Source of the DNA: Tenacibaculum larymnensis
GTDB lineage: Bacteria > Bacteroidota > Bacteroidia > Flavobacteriales > Flavobacteriaceae
NCBI RefSeq assembly: GCF_028829235.1
Contig: NZ_JAIWJY010000001.1
Coordinates: 248,001-312,000 of the forward strand
Length of the DNA: 64,000 nt
Direction: 5' to 3'
Position 1 is the stretch's first letter, and every line of letters starts with the position of its first letter. The notes under the pieces are model-generated. The model saw nothing but the letters and a program-made list of their open reading frames with translations. It searched no databases and had not been told where the DNA came from. Made by a program: the position numbers and the translations under genes. This document shows, piece by piece, positions 1 through 8,693 of this stretch.

Positions 1-1
1 T

Positions 2-817
2 GAAATTATAAACCATTTAAAATGTTCTATAAAACTTGGTGATGGTAAGCCTGCTATTATATATAAAGGCAAAAATATTATTGATATTCCTGATATAATT
101 ATTCCTCGAATAGGTGTTTCTGCTATGAAACACGGGGCTACCGTTGTAAAAGAATTTGAAATGAACGGAGTATATAGTACTGCTAGTTATATAGGTATTG
201 TTGATGCACAGAACAAAGCTCGTACTTTACAAATAATGAGTAGAAATGGACTTCCTATTCCTCAGACTGTTTTTTCTGTTGACGCTGAAAATATTGGTGA
301 GCAAATAGATTTATTAGGTGGCTCTCCTGTAATTATTAAATTACAAGAAGGAACACATGGCTCAGGTGTAATTTTGGCTGAAAGTAAAAAATCTGCCATG
401 TCTATCATAGATACCATGCACGGAACTAATACCAGTATTTTACTTCAAGAGTTTATAAAAGAAAGTAACAGTGAAGATATTCGTGCTTTTGTTGTAAATG
501 GTAAAGTAGTCTCTTCTATGAAACGTAAAGGATTGAAGGAAGATTTTCGTTCTAATATTCATAAAGGTGGAAGTGGACACAAGGTTACTTTAACTGCTGA
601 AGAAGAAGAAATAGCTATTAAAGCGGCTCAATACTTAGAACTTCCTATTGCAGGCGTTGATATGATACGATCAAAAAGAGGTCCCTTATTAATTGAAGTT
701 AACTCGACTCCTGGATTACAAGGAATTGAAGCTTACACTAAGGATAATATTGCTAAGGCTATTATTAAATTTTTAGAAGAAAAATGTTCGAACAAAATTT
801 TAAAAACGGAATCATAG
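2..817 (+). CDS. rimK: RimK-family ATP-grasp ligase (5' end outside window)
   Basis: The reading frame is open from base 2, upstream of the first in-window ATG at 125, so the gene starts outside the window and about 271 residues are visible. RimK enzymes are ATP-grasp ligases that add glutamate to the C-terminus of ribosomal protein S6 or make related peptides. Visible family features include a PRIG segment near base 107, a glycine-rich nucleotide-binding stretch with EGTHGSGV, RAFVVNGKV, the FRSNIHKGG loop and the C-terminal metal-binding EVNSTPGL. It is a clear paralogue of the complete protein at 49254-50126. Its 3' end overlaps the next gene by 34 bp, which suggests co-translation with a deacylase-like partner. 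Confidence 0.9.
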   Translation, partial: EIINHLKCSIKLGDGKPAIIYKGKNIIDIPDIIIPRIGVSAMKHGATVVKEFEMNGVYSTASYIGIVDAQNKARTLQIMSRNGLPIPQTVFSVDAENIGEQIDLLGGSPVIIKLQEGTHGSGVILAESKKSAMSIIDTMHGTNTSILLQEFIKESNSEDIRAFVVNGKVVSSMKRKGLKEDFRSNIHKGGSGHKVTLTAEEEEIAIKAAQYLELPIAGVDMIRSKRGPLLIEVNSTPGLQGIEAYTKDNIAKAIIKFLEEKCSNKILKTES

Positions 818-1749
818 AAATTCGTGGACAAAAAATTGGTTTAGGTGAATCTAAATTAATTAAAATTCCTATTGATAGATTGCCTACAGGAACTCTAATA
901 GAAATTCCTGTGTATATTTTTAATGGTGACCAATTAGGACCAACCATTCTACTACAAGGTGGTTTACATGGTGACGAAGTAAATAGTGTTGAATTGGTGC
1001 GTAGAATGTTAATTGATAAATCGTACAAAATTCATCGTGGCTGTGTTATTGTAGTTCCATTATTGAACATTTTTGGTTTTTTAAACATGTCTCGCGATAT
1101 GCATGGCAAAGATGTAAATAGAAGTTTTCCAGGTTCAAAAACCGGTTCTTTGGCAAGCAGAATGGCATATTACTTAATGAAAGAAATTACAAATAATGTA
1201 GATTTTGCTATTGATTTCCATACAGGAGGAGAACAACGAAACAACTTTCCGCAAATACGATATACTCCTGAAGATGATAGAGCTCTTCAGCTAGCCAATA
1301 TTTTTAATGCTCCTTTTATGTTTGGTTCTAAACTTATTCCAAAATCTTTTAGAAATCAATGCTATAAAAACAATATTCCTGTAATTGTATATGAAGGAGG
1401 GGAATCATTAAGACTAGAAGAAAAAGCTATTCAACAAGGTATTAATGGAACTCTTCGTATTTTAAAACATTTTAAAATGGTAAAAGAAAGTATAGAAACA
1501 CCTAAAAAACCAACTTCAATACACATTAATAAACACAAATGGGTTAGAGCTAAAGTTGCGGGCTTATTTACTCCTATTGTTCACAATGGAGAAAAAGTAA
1601 AAAAAGGACAGATTTTAGGACATATTATGGATACCTATGGAGAAACAAATTTTTCAGTAAAATCTCCTTATGAAGGTTATATTATTGCTAAAAACAACTT
1701 CCCTATTATTAATATGGGAGACGCTTTATTTCATTTAGGAAAAATATAA
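784..1749 (+). CDS. Succinylglutamate desuccinylase/aspartoacylase-family protein
   Basis: This 321-residue protein belongs to the M14-like zinc hydrolase group (AstE/aspartoacylase). Visible zinc-site signatures are GGLHGDEVNS (His, Glu) near residue 60 and IDFHTGG (second His) near residue 140. The end of the protein (RAKVAGLFTPIV onward) resembles the biotinyl/lipoyl-like barrel common in this family. It overlaps rimK by 34 bp. RimK, RimB and this hydrolase often occur together, so an amide-hydrolysing role in the same peptide modification pathway is inferred; the substrate is unknown. The ATG at 784 is within the rimK end and gives the full zinc fold. Confidence 0.85.
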   Translation: MFEQNFKNGIIEIRGQKIGLGESKLIKIPIDRLPTGTLIEIPVYIFNGDQLGPTILLQGGLHGDEVNSVELVRRMLIDKSYKIHRGCVIVVPLLNIFGFLNMSRDMHGKDVNRSFPGSKTGSLASRMAYYLMKEITNNVDFAIDFHTGGEQRNNFPQIRYTPEDDRALQLANIFNAPFMFGSKLIPKSFRNQCYKNNIPVIVYEGGESLRLEEKAIQQGINGTLRILKHFKMVKESIETPKKPTSIHINKHKWVRAKVAGLFTPIVHNGEKVKKGQILGHIMDTYGETNFSVKSPYEGYIIAKNNFPIINMGDALFHLGKI

Positions 1750-1825
1750 CAATCTGATTTTATTTGTTTTATCCGTTAATTTTCACTTACTTTAATTCCA
1801 ATTAACTAATCAAAAATTATAAATT

Positions 1826-2080
1826 ATGGAATTTCTTATTAGCTTATTAAGTGGAGCAGTAGGTGGTAATCTTGCTGGTGCATTGTTAAAAAAGTTTTCT
1901 TTAGGTACCCTTTGGAACTCTGTTGTAGGGATTTTAGGTGGGGGGCTAGGAGCTCAATTACTAGGAATGTTAAATATTGATATTTCTGGTATTATCGGTA
2001 ACATTGCAGCCAGTGGTGTTGGTGGAGCTGTTTTACTAGTTATTGTTGGTGTTATTAAAAGCGCCATGGCTAAAAGTTAA
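1826..2080 (+). CDS. Small glycine-rich membrane protein
   Basis: This 84-residue protein is almost entirely hydrophobic and glycine-rich (GGNLAGALL, GGGLGAQLLG, GVGGAVLLVIVGVI). It has two or three likely membrane segments and a short KSAMAKS tail. It resembles small inner-membrane proteins of the GlsB/YeaQ kind in general composition only. It lies 76 bp after the desuccinylase-like gene and is followed directly by a strong terminator, so it may be the last gene of that transcript or a single unit. Function unknown. Confidence 0.7.
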   Translation: MEFLISLLSGAVGGNLAGALLKKFSLGTLWNSVVGILGGGLGAQLLGMLNIDISGIIGNIAASGVGGAVLLVIVGVIKSAMAKS

Positions 2081-2100
2081 ACACATATTAAAACTTTAAA

Positions 2101-2130
2101 AAAAAGACGTCTAAATAAGGCGTCTTTTTT
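2101..2130 (+). terminator. Rho-independent terminator
   Basis: Stem AAAAAGACG / CGTCTTTTT followed by a T run, 20 bp after the small membrane protein gene. Confidence 0.85.
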
Positions 2131-2160
2131 ATTTATAGCCGAAGCCCAATAAAATAGCAG

Positions 2161-2202
2161 TACCTTTGTTGGCTCATAGTAGTATTTTCTTTAGATACTA
2201 CT
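2161..2202 (+). promoter_or_regulatory. Promoter -7 box and 5'-UTR hairpin of helicase gene
   Basis: TACCTTTG at 2161-2168 matches the Bacteroidota -7 consensus TAnnTTTG exactly; a clear -33 TTG is not seen. Immediately after the expected start of the RNA, AGTAGTAT (2178-2185) and ATACTACT (2195-2202) form a perfect 8-bp hairpin in the short leader of the DEAD-box gene. Confidence 0.55.
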
Positions 2203-2214
2203 GAAGAATTATAT

Positions 2215-3537
2215 ATGACATTTACATCGTTAGGTTTATCAAAAGCTTTAGTGAAAGCTGTAACCGAAAAAGGGTATGAAACCCCCTCTCCTATTCAAGA
2301 AAAAGCAATTCCAGTTATTTTAGAAGGCAAAGACGTATTAGCTTCTGCACAAACCGGAACAGGTAAAACAGCAGGGTTTACCTTGCCTATTTTACAAAAC
2401 ATATCAGAAAAAAAGAATCCAAAATATCGTCCAATCAAAGCATTGGTACTAACACCTACAAGAGAGTTAGCTGCACAAGTATATGATAATGTGCGCGAAT
2501 ACAGTACACATTTAAATATTAAATCTACCGCTATTTTTGGCGGAGTAAAACCTAGTTCACAAATAGCAACACTTAAAAACGGAATTGATGTTTTGGTAGC
2601 TACGCCTGGTAGATTAATAGATTTACACGAACAAAGTCAACTTTCTTTAAAACGTGTAGATGTTTTAGTTTTAGATGAAGCAGACAGAATGCTCGACATG
2701 GGTTTTTTACGAGATATTAAAAAAATCATCTCTTTTTTACCTCAAAAACGTCAAAATTTATTGTTTTCAGCTACTTTTTCAAAAGAAATAAAAAAATTAG
2801 CGCAAGGTATTTTACACAATCCTGTGATGGTTGAAGCAGCTCCTGAAAATACGACTGCTGAAAAAGTAAATCAGAAACTATACAAAGTTCCGAAAAGCAA
2901 GAAAACCGAATTAGTTGGTCAATTAATTTCAAAAGGAAATTGGAGTCAAGTTTTAATTTTTACTCGAACTAAACATGGTGCTAATAGATTGACTGAAAAA
3001 CTAATTAAAAGAGGAATTTCTGCCGCCGCTATTCACGGAAACAAAAGTCAAGGAGCAAGAACTAAAGCCTTAAAAGGTTTTAAAGACAATTCTATTAGAG
3101 TAATGGTAGCTACTGATATTGCTGCTCGTGGATTAGACATTCCATTGCTACCACATGTTATTAATTTTGAACTTCCAAACGTTCCTGAGGATTATGTACA
3201 CCGAATTGGTAGAACAGGAAGAGCAGGTGCTAGTGGAGAAGCTATTTCATTAGTAGCCCAAGAAGAAGAAACTTACTTAAAAAGTATTGAGAAGTTATTA
3301 GGACAAAAAATCACTATTTCCGAGTTAGAAGGGTTTGATTTATCTACTATAAAAAATGAAGTTAAAACTGAACGACCAAAGCAGCAATCTAAAAATAAAC
3401 CTGCTAAAAAACCGTTTAAAACATCTTCTAATTCAAAGAAAAAAAACAAAAAAACCTCAACAGAAAGTTCAAAAAAACATACACCTAGAAAACGAAATAA
3501 CCGTAATAGAAGGAATAATAATAAAACACCTCAATAA
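2215..3537 (+). CDS. DEAD-box ATP-dependent RNA helicase (RhlE type)
   Basis: This 440-residue RNA helicase unwinds short RNA duplexes, for example in ribosome assembly, cold adaptation or mRNA decay. The motifs are complete: Q motif around F3-Q28, motif I AQTGTGKT at 45-52, PTRELA at 81-86, DEAD at 154-157, SAT at 185-187, and HRIGRTGR near 331-338. The last roughly 55 residues are a lysine/arginine/asparagine-rich tail, probably an RNA-binding extension as in RhlE-like proteins. It appears monocistronic, with a promoter and a leader hairpin just upstream. Confidence 0.95.
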   Translation: MTFTSLGLSKALVKAVTEKGYETPSPIQEKAIPVILEGKDVLASAQTGTGKTAGFTLPILQNISEKKNPKYRPIKALVLTPTRELAAQVYDNVREYSTHLNIKSTAIFGGVKPSSQIATLKNGIDVLVATPGRLIDLHEQSQLSLKRVDVLVLDEADRMLDMGFLRDIKKIISFLPQKRQNLLFSATFSKEIKKLAQGILHNPVMVEAAPENTTAEKVNQKLYKVPKSKKTELVGQLISKGNWSQVLIFTRTKHGANRLTEKLIKRGISAAAIHGNKSQGARTKALKGFKDNSIRVMVATDIAARGLDIPLLPHVINFELPNVPEDYVHRIGRTGRAGASGEAISLVAQEEETYLKSIEKLLGQKITISELEGFDLSTIKNEVKTERPKQQSKNKPAKKPFKTSSNSKKKNKKTSTESSKKHTPRKRNNRNRRNNNKTPQ

Positions 3538-3647
3538 CAAATTTATCTTACTCTTTATCAGTTATTTGAGAATTTTACTAATTAAACAAAGCAATATTTT
3601 GGTATAAATCTTGTTATAATTACCGTGTATTACAAAAACCAATAATT

Positions 3648-4427
3648 ATGAAAAAACATGTTTTATTACTAGTTGCATTAGCAACTTTCTTTACCGCATT
3701 TGTTAGCTGTTCTAGTGACGACCCCCAAACGTCTCAAGTAGCAGTTCGCTTAGTAGATGCTCCTGGAGATTACGATGAAGTAAACATTGACGTACAGGAT
3801 GTTATGATTAACGCTGGAGACGAAGAAAATGGTTGGCAAAGCCTTGGAAACGTTACTCCACAAGTATACAACTTACTTGAGTTAACAGGTGGAATTGACG
3901 CTTTATTAGTAGACACTGAAATTCCTGCTGGTAAAATTGGGCAAATTCGTTTAGTTTTAGGTGAAAACAATTCTATTGTAGTAGATGGAGAAACGTATCC
4001 ATTAGCAACCCCAAGCGCACAACAATCAGGATTAAAATTAAACGTACACCAAGATTTAGTAGGTGGTGTAAAGTACACGTTTATCTTAGACTTTATGGTT
4101 GATAAGTCAATCGTAGTTGAAGGTACTGGTGATTACAGCTTAAAGCCAACTATTAGAGTAACTACTGAAGCTGCTTCTGGTGCTATTTCTGGAATGGTAA
4201 ACCCATTTGAGTATCAAGTAGAGGTTAGTGCTGTTTCTGGTACCGAAGAACCTATCACTGCTTTAACAAATGAAGAAGGTAAATTTATGTTACACGGAGT
4301 ACCTGCTGGTACTTATAGTGTAACTTTTACTCCTGATGAAGCTTCTGGATTAACTGCTAAAACAGTTGAAGAAGTTACTGTAGTATTAGGAGAAAATACA
4401 GATATGGGGACGGTTGAGTTAGAATAA
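3648..4427 (+). CDS. DUF4382 lipoprotein
   Basis: This 259-residue envelope protein starts with a lipoprotein signal (hydrophobic stretch then FVSCSSDD, lipobox Cys about residue 21). Residues about 30-170 match the DUF4382 pattern known from Bacteroidota (VRLVDAPGDYDEVNIDVQDV, IGQIRLVLGENN, TFILDFMVDKSIV). The last 85 residues look like a carboxypeptidase-regulatory-like beta sandwich (SGMVNPFEYQVEVSA, GKFMLHGVPAGTYSV). Likely surface or periplasmic; biochemical role unknown. It ends just before a strong terminator. Confidence 0.85.
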   Translation: MKKHVLLLVALATFFTAFVSCSSDDPQTSQVAVRLVDAPGDYDEVNIDVQDVMINAGDEENGWQSLGNVTPQVYNLLELTGGIDALLVDTEIPAGKIGQIRLVLGENNSIVVDGETYPLATPSAQQSGLKLNVHQDLVGGVKYTFILDFMVDKSIVVEGTGDYSLKPTIRVTTEAASGAISGMVNPFEYQVEVSAVSGTEEPITALTNEEGKFMLHGVPAGTYSVTFTPDEASGLTAKTVEEVTVVLGENTDMGTVELE

Positions 4428-4447
4428 CTCACTCAACATAAATTATT

Positions 4448-4479
4448 AAAAAGGATGCTGTAAAAAGCATCCTTTTTTT
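4448..4479 (+). terminator. Rho-independent terminator
   Basis: AAAAGGATGC / GCATCCTTTT stem with an 8-nt loop and a T run, directly after the DUF4382 gene. Confidence 0.85.
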
Positions 4480-4509
4480 ATACTTTTAAGCTAAAATTTA
4501 TTTCCATAA

Positions 4510-5094
4510 ATGGACGCTTCTAAAAAAGCTATTACACAGCGCATACAAAACATCATAAATGATGAAAACTTAAACACGTTAATTCCAGAAATTATTGACT
4601 GTTTTAAAGAGTTTTCCTTATCAAAAAATGAATTTTTAGTGAAAAAAGGAGAAGCTTGTCGGTATTTCTGTTTTGTAGAAAGTGGTATTTTACAATACGC
4701 TGTTACCGTTTCTGGACAAGAAAAAACCACCTATTTAGCTTTAAGAAACGGATTCGCCTCTTCCTTAAAGAGTTATTTACAACAAACTCCATCCCCTAAA
4801 AATATAAAAGCATTAAGCGCCTGTAAACTTTGGGGTTTAAAGATTAATGACTTTAAACACCTAATGAAAAATAACAAAGCTTTTCATCAATTTTATTACA
4901 ACTTTATAGAAAATCAAATTTTTTTAATTGATGATTACCGTATTGATTTGTTGACTTTAACTCCTGAAGAACGTTATAAAAAGCTACTCGTAAATGAACC
5001 CAAATTACTTCAAGAAGTTCCACTACATTATTTAGCTTCATTTTTAGGAATCTCTACTCGACATATGAGTAGAATTCGAAAAAATATAAATTAG
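4510..5094 (+). CDS. Crp/Fnr-family transcriptional regulator
   Basis: This 194-residue protein has a cyclic-nucleotide-binding-type sensor barrel (residues about 25-120: EFLVKKGEACRYFCFVESG, LQYAVTV) and a C-terminal helix-turn-helix ending VPLHYLASFLGISTRHMSRI. There are no FNR-type cysteine clusters. Members of this short Bacteroidota group are usually transcription factors of undefined ligand. It stands alone between two terminator-bounded units and 73 bp upstream of the aminopeptidase P gene; a regulatory target cannot be read from the sequence. Confidence 0.85.
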   Translation: MDASKKAITQRIQNIINDENLNTLIPEIIDCFKEFSLSKNEFLVKKGEACRYFCFVESGILQYAVTVSGQEKTTYLALRNGFASSLKSYLQQTPSPKNIKALSACKLWGLKINDFKHLMKNNKAFHQFYYNFIENQIFLIDDYRIDLLTLTPEERYKKLLVNEPKLLQEVPLHYLASFLGISTRHMSRIRKNIN

Positions 5095-5167
5095 CGCCAA
5101 ATGGCTAATATTTGCACAGTTTCTTTCCGTATTTTTGAGGGAATCTTATCAATTTAATTGAATCATT

Positions 5168-6460
5168 ATGAAGTACGACGCAATAAACAGTCAATTATTT
5201 ATAAAAAACCGCAAGAACTTTATGGCTCAAATGAAGCATAATAGTTTAGCAGTTTTTAACTCAAACGATATTTACCCTGTAAGTGCTGATAGCACTTTAC
5301 CTTTTGAGCAACATCGTGATATTTTCTTTTTAAGTGGTGTTGATCAAGAAGAAAGTATCTTAATTTTATTTCCTGATTCTCCGAAAGAAAATTTACGTGA
5401 AGTACTATTTTTACGTGAAACTAATGAACATATTGCTGTTTGGGAAGGTGAAAAACTAACCAAAGAAAAGGCTTTAGAAACTAGTGGGATTAAAAACGTA
5501 CATTGGCTACAAGATTTAGAAAAAGTATTAGCTGAAATGATGGCTTTAGCCGATACCGTTTATATTAATACCAACGAGCACTATCGTGCAAATATTGAAA
5601 CTGAAACTCGTGAAGCTCGTTTTACAAAATGGTTATTAAACAAATACCCTGCACATTCTGTAGCAAAAAGTAACCCTATTTTACAACGTTTACGTTCAAT
5701 AAAAGATCAAATTGAAATTGATTTAATTCAAAAGGCTTGTGATATTACTGAAAAAGGTTTTAGACGCGTTTTAGATTTCGTAAAACCAGGAGTTTGGGAA
5801 TACGAAATTGAAGCAGAATACATTCACGAATTCATCAGAAATCGATCTAAGAAATTCGCTTATACACCTATTATTGCTTCAGGTAACAATGCAAACGTGT
5901 TACACTACATTGAAAATAACCAACAATGTAAGGCTGGTGATTTAATTTTAATGGATGTTGGTGCTGAGTACGCTAACTATTCATCAGATATGTCTCGTAC
6001 AATTCCTGTTTCTGGGCGTTTTACAGACAGACAAAAAGAGGTATATAATGCTGTAAATCGTGTAAAAAATGACGCGACAAAAATGTTAGTTCCTGGAACT
6101 CTTTGGGCTGAGTATCATGTTGAAGTTGGTAAATTAATGACTTCGGAATTATTAGGTTTAGGGTTATTAGATAAAGCAGATGTTCAAAACGAAGATCCTA
6201 ACTGGCCAGCATATAAAAAGTATTTTATGCACGGTACTTCTCACCACATGGGGCTAGATACGCATGACTACGGACTGTTACATGAGCCAATGCAAGCAAA
6301 CCAAGTATTTACAGTTGAACCTGGTATTTATATTCCTGATGAAGGTTTTGGTATTCGTTTAGAGGATGATGTTGTTGTTCAAGAAACAGGTGAGCCATTC
6401 AACTTAATGCGTAACATACCTATTGAAGCTGACGAAATAGAAGATATTATGAATAAATAG
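5168..6460 (+). CDS. pepP: Xaa-Pro aminopeptidase (aminopeptidase P)
   Basis: This 430-residue M24B metallopeptidase removes an N-terminal residue preceding proline. The N-terminal AMP_N domain covers about residues 1-140. The pita-bread catalytic domain shows all dinuclear-metal ligands in order: Asp in LMDVGAEYANY, Asp in SSDMSRT, His in GTSHHMGLDTHD, Glu in TVEPGIYIP and Glu in GIRLEDDVVV. No signal peptide is present, so it is cytoplasmic. A single-gene unit closed by a terminator. Confidence 0.95.
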   Translation: MKYDAINSQLFIKNRKNFMAQMKHNSLAVFNSNDIYPVSADSTLPFEQHRDIFFLSGVDQEESILILFPDSPKENLREVLFLRETNEHIAVWEGEKLTKEKALETSGIKNVHWLQDLEKVLAEMMALADTVYINTNEHYRANIETETREARFTKWLLNKYPAHSVAKSNPILQRLRSIKDQIEIDLIQKACDITEKGFRRVLDFVKPGVWEYEIEAEYIHEFIRNRSKKFAYTPIIASGNNANVLHYIENNQQCKAGDLILMDVGAEYANYSSDMSRTIPVSGRFTDRQKEVYNAVNRVKNDATKMLVPGTLWAEYHVEVGKLMTSELLGLGLLDKADVQNEDPNWPAYKKYFMHGTSHHMGLDTHDYGLLHEPMQANQVFTVEPGIYIPDEGFGIRLEDDVVVQETGEPFNLMRNIPIEADEIEDIMNK

Positions 6461-6480
6461 TATCATTTCCCATACTTTTA

Positions 6481-6526
6481 AAACGTCATTAAAACTCCTT
6501 TTTTTGGAAATTTTAATGGCGTTTTT
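6481..6526 (+). terminator. Rho-independent terminator
   Basis: Long stem AACGTCATTAAAA / TTTTAATGGCGTT (one G-T type mismatch) followed by a T run after pepP. Confidence 0.8.
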
Positions 6527-6568
6527 GTTTTTCTTGTTTTTTACTATTTTAAGTGTTTAAAAATTGTT

Positions 6569-6790
6569 GTGATGATGACTTATTTAGAAATGATTGGAGT
6601 ATGGCAACTAATTTTAATCTTAATTATTTTAATTGGAATTATTCCAACAATTATTGCTCTTGTTGATATTTTAAAAAGTGAGTTTAAAGGAAACAATAAA
6701 ATTGTTTGGATTCTCGTTGTTTTATTAGCTAACTTTTTTGGTAATGTTTTATATTTCCTAATTGGAAGAGAACAAAAGATAAAAAAGTAA
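6569..6790 (+). CDS. PLDc_N-domain small membrane protein
   Basis: About 73 residues with two transmembrane segments (IGVWQLILILIILIGIIPTI and a second at IVWILVVLLANFFGNVLYF) and the NxxxLLxYxxxGR-like end (FGNVLYFLIGREQ) typical of the phospholipase D nuclease N-terminal (PLDc_N) membrane family. No catalytic domain follows. The frame opens with GTG at 6569, but ATG codons at 6572 and 6575 are more likely starts. It lies 16 bp upstream of the lipoprotein at 6807, probably co-transcribed. Function unknown. Confidence 0.75.
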   Translation: MMMTYLEMIGVWQLILILIILIGIIPTIIALVDILKSEFKGNNKIVWILVVLLANFFGNVLYFLIGREQKIKK

Positions 6791-6806
6791 ACAAAAACCC
6801 TTCACG

Positions 6807-7229
6807 ATGAAAAACCTACTTTACATATTCGCTTTCGCACTTATTTCATGTGCTTCTAGCCAAATAAACAAATTTGATAATTCCGATTTGGTCGGAACTT
6901 GGAATTGGACCAATACCGATGGTGGTTTTGGAAACCACATTCATAAAACCCCTGAGTCACTTGGTAAAAAAGTACAACTTACCTTAGAAAAAAACTATCA
7001 GTTTTCAATTTTTGAAGATGGTAAAGAAACTTTAAAAGGTACCTATACTCTAACAATGAAAAAAGCTATTTATTCAAAAAAAAAAGAAAGATTCATACAA
7101 CTATCTGGTGACCAACAAATTTCTGGAATTATACTGTCAGGAATCATTAGAGTTACAAAACCTAACGTCTTAGAGATTTCCGATAATAATTACGACGGAC
7201 TAGGAAGCATGTTTTCACGTGTTGAATAA
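6807..7229 (+). CDS. Lipocalin-like lipoprotein
   Basis: A 140-residue protein with a lipoprotein signal (FAFALISCASSQ, lipidated Cys near 15). The mature part is predicted to be all beta, with a DLVGTWNWTN opening and later LKGTYTLTM, which is the pattern of lipocalin-like proteins in Bacteroidota. It probably sits in the envelope; ligand unknown. It follows the PLDc_N gene and ends in a terminator shared with the convergent cupredoxin gene. Confidence 0.65.
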   Translation: MKNLLYIFAFALISCASSQINKFDNSDLVGTWNWTNTDGGFGNHIHKTPESLGKKVQLTLEKNYQFSIFEDGKETLKGTYTLTMKKAIYSKKKERFIQLSGDQQISGIILSGIIRVTKPNVLEISDNNYDGLGSMFSRVE

Positions 7230-7255
7230 ATAAAATCTTTTTTTATTAAAAACAC

Positions 7256-7284
7256 AAAAGAGCCCTAAATAAGGGCTCTTTAAA
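7256..7284. terminator. Bidirectional terminator
   Basis: AAAAGAGCCCT / AGGGCTCTTT hairpin between the convergent genes ending at 7229 (+) and 7307 (-), with A and T runs on the two sides. Confidence 0.8.
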
Positions 7285-7306
7285 ATTATTAATCAAATTT
7301 TAATTA

Positions 7307-7669
7307 TTACTTCACCGTTAAAGTGTATTGAGGTGTTGGATTCAACGGGCAAAAGTAAACGTACTCTCCTTTTGTTAAGGTTACTTTTTTAGAGCTTGAC
7401 TTACTATTGTTTTTTACCAAAGATGTTACGTATGCATTTTTTATATGATGCTTTTCATCTGTTTTTCCCTTTGGCGCTAATACAAAACCTACATCATGTC
7501 CAACATTTTTATTAGAAATTTCAAAAACATAAGTTCCTTCAGAAAGTATTAAAGACTGTTGGGTAAATTTTCCTTTTGTTTGTTCTAAAGAAATGGTTTT
7601 TGCTTTTTGTGCATTTGCTGTAAATGCAAATCCTACTAATAATACTAAAATAGCTACTACTTTTTTCAT
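7307..7669 (-). CDS. Cupredoxin-like exported protein with incomplete copper site
   Basis: A 120-residue protein with a cleavable signal peptide (LVGFAFTANA-QK, about 20 residues) and a plastocyanin-like beta sandwich. His58 (NVGHDVGF) and Cys107 (YVYFCPLNP) correspond to two type-1 copper ligands. However, the usual His and Met after the cysteine are missing from the short end PTPQYTLTVK. Either copper is bound differently or the domain is a non-metal cupredoxin fold. It is 103 bp downstream of the AhpD-like gene on the same strand, separated by a long inverted repeat. Confidence 0.75.
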   Translation of the reverse strand: MKKVVAILVLLVGFAFTANAQKAKTISLEQTKGKFTQQSLILSEGTYVFEISNKNVGHDVGFVLAPKGKTDEKHHIKNAYVTSLVKNNSKSSSKKVTLTKGEYVYFCPLNPTPQYTLTVK

Positions 7670-7700
7670 TTTTATTGATTTTTATGGTTTTACTTTTTTT

Positions 7701-7770
7701 AAGACGAATAGCTTTGCAACCAAAACCCCATAACTACACTCTGTTAATAAAGCTACAAGAGCTATTCGTT
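7701..7770 (-). repeat. Inverted repeat between AhpD-like and cupredoxin genes
   Basis: Arms around GACGAATAGC (7703-7712) and GCTATTCGT (7761-7769) flank about 48 bp. On the minus strand the downstream side runs into T-rich sequence, so it could be a long-loop terminator or an attenuator between the two genes. Confidence 0.4.
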
Positions 7771-7772
7771 TT

Positions 7773-8330
7773 TTATGCATTTTGTTTAAACTTACCTGCT
7801 TCTACTTTTGGAAAATCAACTTCGGTTTCTGCAATATGGTTTACATAATTTGTTAAGGTATTTGCAACAACATTTAAAACAATTTCTAAAATATCTCCGT
7901 CGTTATATCCTGCTGCTTTTACCTCAGCTATTTCTGCTGAACTCACATTTCCTTTGTTTTTTGTAACACTTTGTGCAAATTTTAAACCTGCTTTGGTTTT
8001 TGCATCAGAAGCCTCAGCTTGTCTATTTTGTTCAATTTCTTCTTCTGATAAACCATTATTTTTTCCTATGGCTGTGTGTGCAGATAAACAATAGTTACAT
8101 TCATTTTCTTCTGCAATAACTAAAGCTAATTGCTCTCTAAACTTGTTTGAAAAGTTTCCACTTCCGTTTAATTCTCCTAAGCTTAAATAACTTTGTAAAA
8201 GAGCTGGTGAATTCCCCATTACTTTAATTAGGTTTGGGATAAATCCTAACTTATTTTGAACTGCATCAAACAATTCTTTTGATTTTCCTGTTGTGGTTTC
8301 TGGATCTAAAGTTTCAATTCTTGTACTCAT
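7773..8330 (-). CDS. Carboxymuconolactone decarboxylase/AhpD-family protein
   Basis: This 185-residue protein carries the AhpD-type redox centre ECNYCLSAHTAIG with Cys78, Cys81 and His85, and a helical fold. AhpD-like proteins reduce peroxides or act as thiol-dependent peroxidase partners. This longer group (peroxidase-related, about 180-190 residues) is common in Bacteroidota and its substrate is usually unknown. It lies 18 bp downstream of a tiny CPNC protein and near an AraC regulator on the same strand, so an AraC-controlled redox operon is plausible. Confidence 0.85.
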   Translation of the reverse strand: MSTRIETLDPETTTGKSKELFDAVQNKLGFIPNLIKVMGNSPALLQSYLSLGELNGSGNFSNKFREQLALVIAEENECNYCLSAHTAIGKNNGLSEEEIEQNRQAEASDAKTKAGLKFAQSVTKNKGNVSSAEIAEVKAAGYNDGDILEIVLNVVANTLTNYVNHIAETEVDFPKVEAGKFKQNA

Positions 8331-8348
8331 AATTTTAATGTTGTCTTT

Positions 8349-8450
8349 TTAGTTTATTTTTTCGCAGTTACATAATTCTCTTTCTGGAAACTGCTCGTCG
8401 TATTCTTGATATCCCCAACAATTTGGGCATTGGTTAATTTCTGTTCTCAT
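8349..8450 (-). CDS. 33-residue CPNC/CNC miniprotein
   Basis: A short frame reading M-R-T-E-I-N-Q-C-P-N-C-W-G, then YQEYDEQFPERELCNCEK and stop. Two cysteine pairs (CPNC and CNC) suggest a metal-binding or redox knuckle. It sits 18 bp upstream of the AhpD-like gene and downstream of a good promoter, so it is likely translated as the first gene of that operon. I recall similar CPNCWG miniproteins next to AhpD-like genes in flavobacteria, but this is from memory and unverified. Confidence 0.6.
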   Translation of the reverse strand: MRTEINQCPNCWGYQEYDEQFPERELCNCEKIN

Positions 8451-8473
8451 AATTCGTTGTTTTTGAATTCTGG

Positions 8474-8482
8474 TACAAAGGT
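8474..8482 (-). promoter_or_regulatory. Probable promoter -7 box for the miniprotein/AhpD operon
   Basis: On the minus strand the sequence reads GCACCTTTGTACC, where CACCTTTG differs from TAnnTTTG at one base. It lies about 25 bp upstream of the miniprotein ATG. Confidence 0.45.
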
Positions 8483-8693
8483 GCGACAGGAATAGACCTT
8501 AAAAAATGGACAAAGGTTCTTAAAACTTGGACATACTGTTTTGCTAACAATTTTCTTACAAAAAGCTAGCTTTTTATTCACGGTTTCATAAAGTACAGGT
8601 AACGCGTTAACATGTTTACTGTAGTACTTTTATCTCGTCGAAAAAAGGTTGTTTGTATTAGTGTAACAAAAAACTTTATTAGTTGTGTAGTTT

